A stretch of DNA of 6,220 nucleotides. Source: PNKC01 sp039917655. Its GTDB lineage: Bacteria; Chloroflexota; Dehalococcoidia; Tepidiformales; Tepidiformaceae. The DNA lies in assembly GCA_039917655.1 (NCBI GenBank), contig JBDSJC010000316.1, positions 1 through 6,220 on the forward strand. Direction: 5' to 3'. A program made the translations under genes and the position numbers. Positions 5,091 to 6,220 of the stretch are shown piece after piece (the stretch's first letter is position 1; each line of letters starts with the position of its first letter). The notes below the pieces were generated by a model. The model worked only from the letters and a program-made list of their open reading frames with translations, did no database searches and was not told where the DNA came from.

Positions 5091-6220
5091 ATGAAAGACA
5101 CCCGATTCCGAAAACTGATGCTGGGAGCCACGGGTTCGCTGGCGCTCACGGGCATGCTCATCGGCGCCTGCGGCGGCGATGACAACACTTCGAAGACGAC
5201 GCCGACAGTCCAAACGCAGGGCGGCGCATCGCCGACCGGCAAGGCAACCTCGCCCACCGGCGCGGCGGCCGGGCTTTCCACTGATAGCGGCGCGGCCAAC
5301 CTCCGTGCGTTGCTCACCACCCAACTCCAGGAGCACGTCTACCTCGCAGGCACGGCAACCGGTGCTGCCCTCGGCGGGCGCAACGATGACTTCATGGCCG
5401 CCGCCAAGTCGCTCGACGCCAACTCAGTGGACCTTTCGAAGTCTATCGAATCCGTCTACGGCCCGGACGCCGGCAAAACGTTCCTTGACCTCTGGCGCAA
5501 GCACATCGGCTTCTTCGTCGATTACACCACCGGCAAGGCAACCAACGACACCGCCAAAGTAGAGAAGGCCCGCAAGGACCTCGACGGTTATCGCGCGGAT
5601 TTCGGAGCGTTCATCGCCTCCGCGAACCCCAACTTGCCGAAGCAGGCAGTCGCCGACGAGCTGAAGCCTCACGTCGAGACGCTCTTCGCCGCGATCGATG
5701 CGCAGGCCGCGAAAGACCCAACGGCGTTCGACAAGCTGCGCGTCGCCGCAAGCCACATGCCGATGACCGCCGATGTCCTCGCGGGCGGCATCGCAAAGCA
5801 GTTCCCTGACAAGTTCAAGGGCAACGTTGATGGACCGGGTTCGGCACTTCGCTCCACCCTGACCGCCCAGCTCCAGGAGCACGTCTTCCTCGCCGGGACC
5901 GCAACGGGCGCGGCGCTCGGCGGCCGCAACGACGAGTTCATGGCCGCCGCCAAGAGCCTTGATGCGAACTCTGTCGATCTCTCCAAGTCGATCGAATCCG
6001 TCTACGGCGCAGATGCCGGCAAGACATTCCTCGACCTCTGGCGCAAGCACATCGGCTTCTTCGTGGACTACACCACGGGGAAAGCGACAAACGACACGGC
6101 GAAGGTCGAAAAGGCCCGCAAGGACCTGGACGGCTACCGCGCCGACTTCGGAGCGTTCATCTCCTCGGCGAACCCCAACCTGCCTAAGCAGGCGGTCGCC
6201 GACGAACTGACGCCTCACGT
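5091..6220 (+). CDS. Repeat-containing helical lipoprotein, 3' end beyond the window
   Basis: The gene is cut by the window edge after 376 codons, with no stop reached. ATG 5091 has an excellent AAGGAG site (5078-5083) with a 7-nt spacer, preferred over in-frame ATG 5058. The product begins with a lipoprotein signal peptide (MKDTRFRKLM...GMLIGAC, lipidated Cys27), then a Thr/Gly/Pro-rich linker (28-70). From Leu71 it is made of 182-residue tandem units, predicted all-helical from the Ala/Leu/Lys/Asp pattern. Each unit has conserved marks QLQEHV, LGGRND, LDANSVDLSKSIESVYG, FLDLWRKHIGFFVDYTTG and ANPNLPKQAV, and unit 1 ends SHMPMTADVL...QFPDKF. I recall similar 180-aa units in lipoproteins of other high-GC bacteria but cannot name a domain family. 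Histidines 82, 138, 194 and 222 lie in successive helices and could bind metal or haem, which is inference. It shares strand and probably a transcript with the cupredoxin gene, suggesting a linked extracytoplasmic role. Confidence 0.85.
   Translation, partial: MKDTRFRKLMLGATGSLALTGMLIGACGGDDNTSKTTPTVQTQGGASPTGKATSPTGAAAGLSTDSGAANLRALLTTQLQEHVYLAGTATGAALGGRNDDFMAAAKSLDANSVDLSKSIESVYGPDAGKTFLDLWRKHIGFFVDYTTGKATNDTAKVEKARKDLDGYRADFGAFIASANPNLPKQAVADELKPHVETLFAAIDAQAAKDPTAFDKLRVAASHMPMTADVLAGGIAKQFPDKFKGNVDGPGSALRSTLTAQLQEHVFLAGTATGAALGGRNDEFMAAAKSLDANSVDLSKSIESVYGADAGKTFLDLWRKHIGFFVDYTTGKATNDTAKVEKARKDLDGYRADFGAFISSANPNLPKQAVADELTPH
5301..5846 (+). repeat. Tandem domain repeat, unit 1 (182 codons)
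   Basis: First complete copy of the repeating unit, residues 71-252 of the helical lipoprotein, starting LRALLTTQLQEHV and ending GNVDGPGSA. Unit 2 begins directly after it in the same frame with LRSTLTAQLQEHV, so the period is exactly 546 nt over the visible stretch with no indel. The first 124 residues can be compared with unit 2 and differ at eight positions. Confidence 0.93.
5847..6220 (+). repeat. Tandem domain repeat, unit 2 (partial)
   Basis: The first 124 codons of the second unit are visible, through ELTPHV, before the window ends. Protein differences from unit 1 are mild (A/S, L/T, T/A, Y/F, D/E, P/A, A/S, K/T). Roughly 49 of the 116 identical residues use a different codon, so the DNA copies are far more diverged than the proteins. 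Whether further units follow cannot be seen. Confidence 0.92.

Noticed and set aside
1..6220. CRISPR arrays, tRNA or rRNA genes, insertion sequences
   Set aside because: No short spaced direct repeats, no cloverleaf or rRNA signature, and no transposase-like reading frame were found.

Overview
The window is high-GC bacterial DNA, compactly packed and fully genic apart from three short gaps. The gene content suggests a Chloroflexota or actinobacterium-like lineage: a DUF4349 lipoprotein, paired TrkA-type proteins one of which is short, GTG starts, and small Arg-rich hypothetical proteins. This is inference from gene style, since no rRNA or marker gene is present.

Left part (1-3103, minus strand). 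A GC-rich terminator hairpin at the left edge belongs to a gene outside the window or serves both strands. Reading in the direction of transcription (right to left) there is a 55-aa two-helix membrane protein, a UspA-family protein, a short protein holding only an NAD-binding RCK_N domain, a full-length TrkA-type protein (RCK_N + RCK_C), prephenate dehydratase (pheA) and a 78-aa basic hypothetical protein. USP, RCK_N and TrkA are translationally linked (ATGA overlap, then a 1-nt gap) and pheA follows 11 nt later with its ribosome binding site overlapping the trkA stop. These four genes look like one operon joining potassium-transport gating and stress sensing with phenylalanine biosynthesis. 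No potassium channel subunit (TrkH/KtrB) is in the window.

Middle (3104-4643). A 201-bp gap with a 10-bp palindrome and a GC hairpin is followed by a DUF4349 lipoprotein on the minus strand (coiled coil plus C-terminal membrane helix). A 328-bp divergent intergenic region containing a perfect 14-bp palindrome separates it from the plus-strand genes.

Right part (4644-6220, plus strand). A small plastocyanin-like cupredoxin lipoprotein with a complete type-1 copper ligand set is followed 69 nt later by a second lipoprotein that runs off the window. The latter is the most unusual object here. It is built of 182-residue units, the two visible copies being 116/124 identical in protein but differing synonymously at roughly 49 of those 116 codons. 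Each unit itself shows an approximate 56-residue internal period, each period opening with a His. A single in-frame UAG separates the cupredoxin from this lipoprotein. I infer that the pair acts at the outer face of the membrane, but its function is unknown to me.
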